NCBI RefSeq assembly: GCF_032362555.1
Contig: NC_083533.1
Span: 935,001 to 999,000 of the forward strand
Direction of reading: 5' to 3'
Origin: Amyelois transitella
Lineage: Eukaryota; Arthropoda; Insecta; Lepidoptera; Pyralidae
Length of the DNA stretch: 64,000 bases
In this document: positions 61,350 to 64,000 of the stretch, in pieces
Numbering within the stretch: position 1 is the stretch's first letter
Layout of the letters: each line of letters starts with the position of its first letter
Program-made: the position numbers and the translations under genes
Notes under the pieces: generated by a model
The model's input: the letters and a program-made list of their open reading frames with translations, nothing else
Databases searched by the model: none
Told to the model about the DNA's origin: nothing

Positions 61350-62825
61350 ATGGCGTCGTGCGTCGGTGGAGCTTTCCATGCGCAGGAGTATCTGCCAGTT
61401 GCCGATTTCTACGCGGACAAGTCGATTTTTGTGACAGGCGGCACTGGGTTTATGGGAAAGGTAATATCATACGTACATACCATTATTACATATACAATAT
61501 AATTATGTATATATCTTACATTTTGACGGCCTCTGTGGCGCAGCGGTAGTGCGCTTGTCTGTGACACCGAAGGTCCCGGGTTCGAATCCCGGCCAGGGCA
61601 TGATGAGACACGAACTTTCTCTGATTGGCGTGGGCCTTGGATCTATAAAAGTATTCAATATAAAATATAGCATCGTTGAGTTAGAATCTCGTAACACAAG
61701 TCTCGAACTTACTTCGAGGCTAACTCAATCAGTGTAATTTGTCCCGTATGTAAGTATATGAAAAAAGTATTATAATCTCCTGGCGTTATTTCTTGGTTAC
61801 GTTCCATCACCTCTCTGACAAGTTTCAACCTGTTACCACAATCCTGGAGTGAAGTCATTTTATTTTACACGAAGCTACAATTATCTGACCTCTATAAACA
61901 TTCATACATACATACAATCACGTCTATGTTCTCGTGAACGCCGCCATTCAGTATTTGGATGACTGTTGGCTCTGTCTACCGCGCAAGGGGTATAGACGTG
62001 ATTGTAAGTTATGTTATATCCTTTGCGAGGTAGACGAAGCCAACAGTCTTGAAAATACTGATAGGCAACGTTCAGCTGTTTGGCTTTATGATAGAATTGT
62101 GATTCAAATAGTGACAGGTCGCTAGCTCATCGCCTCTGATGAAGAATTCCAAGTTTATATAGTTATATAGCCTGAGGAAGTCATTATTAGACAGAGCCTT
62201 TTTACGCTGATTTAAAATATATGTACATTATTCCGACGCCTTCAAAAGTAGAATATGTGTTGACAGAAACTGTAATTGAATACTTAAGAGCTATATTATA
62301 ACCATACATTCATACATACATATGGTCACGTCTATATCCCTTACGGGGTAGACAGAGCCTGTAGGGGTAGCACTCTTGAAACTTGACTGAATGGCCACGT
62401 TCAGCTATTTGGCTTAACGATAGAATAATGGATTCAACTAGTGACAGGTTGCTAGCCCATCGCCTAAAAAAAGAATCCCAAGTTTGTAAGCCTATCCCTT
62501 AGTCGCCTTTTACGACATCCATGGGAAAGAGATGGAGTGCTCCTATTCTTTTTTGTATTGGTGCCGGGAACTACACGGCACAGGCTATATAACTATATAA
62601 ACTTGGGATTCTTCACATTTACGACATCCATGGGGATACCATTTTCAAGAAATAATTGATTATGTTTATGATTATGAAGAAATTAAAAATTTAATATTTA
62701 AATTACAGGTGCTCGTCGAGAAGCTACTGCGAAGTTGTCCGAAAATCAAGAAGATCTATCTACTGATGCGGCCGAAGCGAGGTCAGGATGTGTCGTCGAG
62801 ACTTACGGAGCTCACACAGTCGCCG
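61350..62825 (+). CDS. Fatty acyl-CoA reductase, N-terminal exons (gene continues past the window)
   Basis: Exons 61350-61460 and 62709-62825 join in phase 0 to 76 residues. Insect fatty acyl-CoA reductases use NADPH to turn acyl-CoA into fatty alcohol, for wax, cuticle lipid or pheromone synthesis. The start [20 protein letters not shown] holds the Rossmann TGGTGFMGK nucleotide-binding loop. [20 protein letters not shown] and [17 protein letters not shown] follow, as is typical for the family. Both donors are GTAATA-type (AAG/GTAATA and CCG/GTAATA). Later exons, including the catalytic YxxxK and the C-terminal sterile domain, lie beyond 64000; none was found between 62826 and 64000. The paralogue cannot be assigned from 76 residues. 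Confidence 0.88.
61525..61755 (+). repeat. tRNA-derived SINE (family T) in reductase intron 1
   Basis: The head GGCCTCTGTGGCGCAGCGGT is intact and the B box GGTTCGAATCC is at 61579-61589, with the body and 'gtgtaatttgtcccgtatg' end. It is among the best preserved copies. Family A fragments follow at about 61905-62000 and 62020-62150. Confidence 0.88.
62303..62581 (-). repeat. SINE-like family A, full-length copy in reductase intron 1
   Basis: A TATG tail lies at the left and 'gccgggaactacacggca' at the right. It carries a small insertion ('ctgtaggggtagcactcttg') in its 3' part. Confidence 0.82.
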
Positions 62826-62857
62826 GTAATATATTGTGTCTTTTTTATTGTATTCAA

Positions 62858-63102
62858 CATACATATACTCACGTCTATATCCCTTGCGGGGTTGACAGAG
62901 CGAACAGTCTTGAAAAGACCGAATGGCCACGCTCAGCTGTTTGGTTCAATGTTAGAATTGAGATTCAAATAGTGACTGGGTGCTAGCTCATCGCCTAAAA
63001 GATGGATCCCAAGTTTATAAGCCTAACCCTTAGTCGCCTTTTACGACATCCATGGGAAAGAGATGGAGTCGGCCAGTTTTTTTTACTAAGCCACACGGCA
63101 CA
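62858..63102 (-). repeat. SINE-like family A copy in reductase intron 2
   Basis: It begins 33 bases after the donor of exon 2. The left end is 'acatatactcacgtctatat' and the right end 'actaagccacacggca', with the head region altered. Confidence 0.8.
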
Positions 63103-63309
63103 ATGTCATCTCTAACTTTGCTTACATCATTACTATTGTCAAAATCATCATTTAAGCCACTACTTTTTGAGGAGTTTCTCTGAGAATATTAACTTCTAAC
63201 ACCGATTCATTCACTTACAAAGCAGTTCATTTTTCCAAAGTCTTTACTAAATATCGCACCATCGAGACTAACAAATGTTAAATGCGATATATTAAGTAGT
63301 AATTACATT

Positions 63310-63565
63310 AAAATGACTAGCCAAATATACAAGGAGAGTGTAGAGGGAAGGTCGAAGTGGGAAGGCCTAGATGAACGTATCTCCATCAAATTAAGGACGT
63401 CCCGGCAAAGGTTCAGGTCGAGAGCACCCGAAACCGCCGAGCTTGCATGAAGAGAGTTATGTATGTGGATGAAGCGAAGGAAGTGTGCAGAGAACATGGC
63501 AAGTGAAAAAAATTTAGTCTCTGCCTACCCCTTCGGGAGAGAGGCGTGATTTTATGTATGTACGT
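63310..63565 (+). repeat. LINE 3' end
   Basis: The words 'atatacaaggagagtgtaga', 'gaacgtatctccatcaaatt', 'cccgaaaccgccgagcttgc' and 'ccttcgggagagaggcgtg' appear, then a TATG tail. Frameshifted and without a usable ORF. Confidence 0.75.
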
Positions 63566-63734
63566 ATACCAAAAATCAAAAATCTCACCATTTAACGATA
63601 TAATGAGTATAATATATCACAATTAATTTTGCTTTTTACAAACTTTCCAAGAAAAACATCTACGTCCTAGCAGCGTCAGTCAGTCACCTGTAAATTGTCA
63701 GTCAGAAACGTGACAGTTTAATACATAAATAAAT

Positions 63735-63970
63735 AAATATATACGGGACAAGTAACACTGATTGAGTTAGCCTAGAAGTAAGCTCGAGACTTGTGTTACG
63801 AGATGCTAACTCAACGATACTGTATTTTACAATAAATACTTATACAGATAAACATCCGAGACCCAGGCCAATAGAAAGAGTTCTTTTCTCATCATGCCCT
63901 GGCCGGGATTCGAACCCGGGACCTCCGGTGTCACAGACAAGCGTACTACCGCTGCGCCAAAGAGGCCGTT
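63735..63970 (-). repeat. tRNA-derived SINE (family T) at the right end of the window
   Basis: Reverse orientation. The B box (GGATTCGAACC on plus) and head (CTGCGCCAAAGAGGCC on plus) are present, and the AT tail is at the left. Confidence 0.85.
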
Positions 63971-64000
63971 AGTTCCAGCAAAGTTAAAAATATAATTCAA

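Noticed and set aside
1-64000. CRISPR arrays, bacterial operons, rRNA genes
   Set aside because: No direct-repeat/spacer pattern, no bacterial gene spacing and no rRNA-like sequence; the window is eukaryotic.

Overview
The window is nuclear DNA from an insect, almost certainly a moth or butterfly. It is AT-rich, carries small intron-split genes with GT-AG junctions, and is packed with short interspersed repeats ending in CATA/TATG tails, tRNA-derived SINEs and RTE-like LINE 3' ends of the kind common in Lepidoptera. The lepidopteran call is an inference from repeat style and protein similarity. The species cannot be named from the sequence.

Layout. 1-6.5 kb: no recognisable gene; repeats and a decayed LTR-element remnant with several primer-binding-site-like sequences. 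6.9-7.9 kb (+): a two-exon gene for a small acidic-tailed protein that I do not recognise. 8.7-9.7 kb (-): an uninterrupted eight-finger C2H2 zinc-finger protein. 10.4-11.35 kb: a 943-bp foldback element. 12.4-13.0 kb (-) and 13.9-18.3 kb (+): a head-to-head pair, SMIM12-like and NDUFAF5 (complex I assembly), both reconstructed through consistent splice phases. 20.0-32.9 kb (-): a 16-exon gene for a 587-residue type I membrane protein with signal peptide, small glycosylated ectodomain, one membrane span and a long proline- and tyrosine-rich tail. 34.3-40.0 kb (-): six more phase-1 exons of secreted type, which join in frame to exon 2 of that gene and could form a longer isoform. 48.2 kb (-): one orphan first coding exon. 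48.4-53.8 kb (+): a complete, apparently young Ty3/Gypsy-type LTR retrotransposon (gag, pol, two 674-bp LTRs, TACG target duplication) inserted inside a tRNA-derived SINE. 61.3-62.8 kb (+): the first two coding exons of a fatty acyl-CoA reductase that runs off the right edge.

Most remaining DNA is repeats: a ~260-290 bp non-tRNA SINE-like family (called family A here; dozens of copies in both orientations), tRNA-derived SINEs (family T), 3' ends of a LINE whose last ~45 bp resemble those of family A, and several further dispersed families. One 1231-bp DNA-transposon-like element splits a family A copy with a 3-bp duplication.

The most interesting items are the receptor-like gene with its possible alternative first exons, the UAAUG stop-start overlap joining gag and pol, and the two undescribed-looking mobile elements (foldback at 10.4 kb; 1231-bp element at 36.9 kb). 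All homology calls come from reading the sequence; no search was run.
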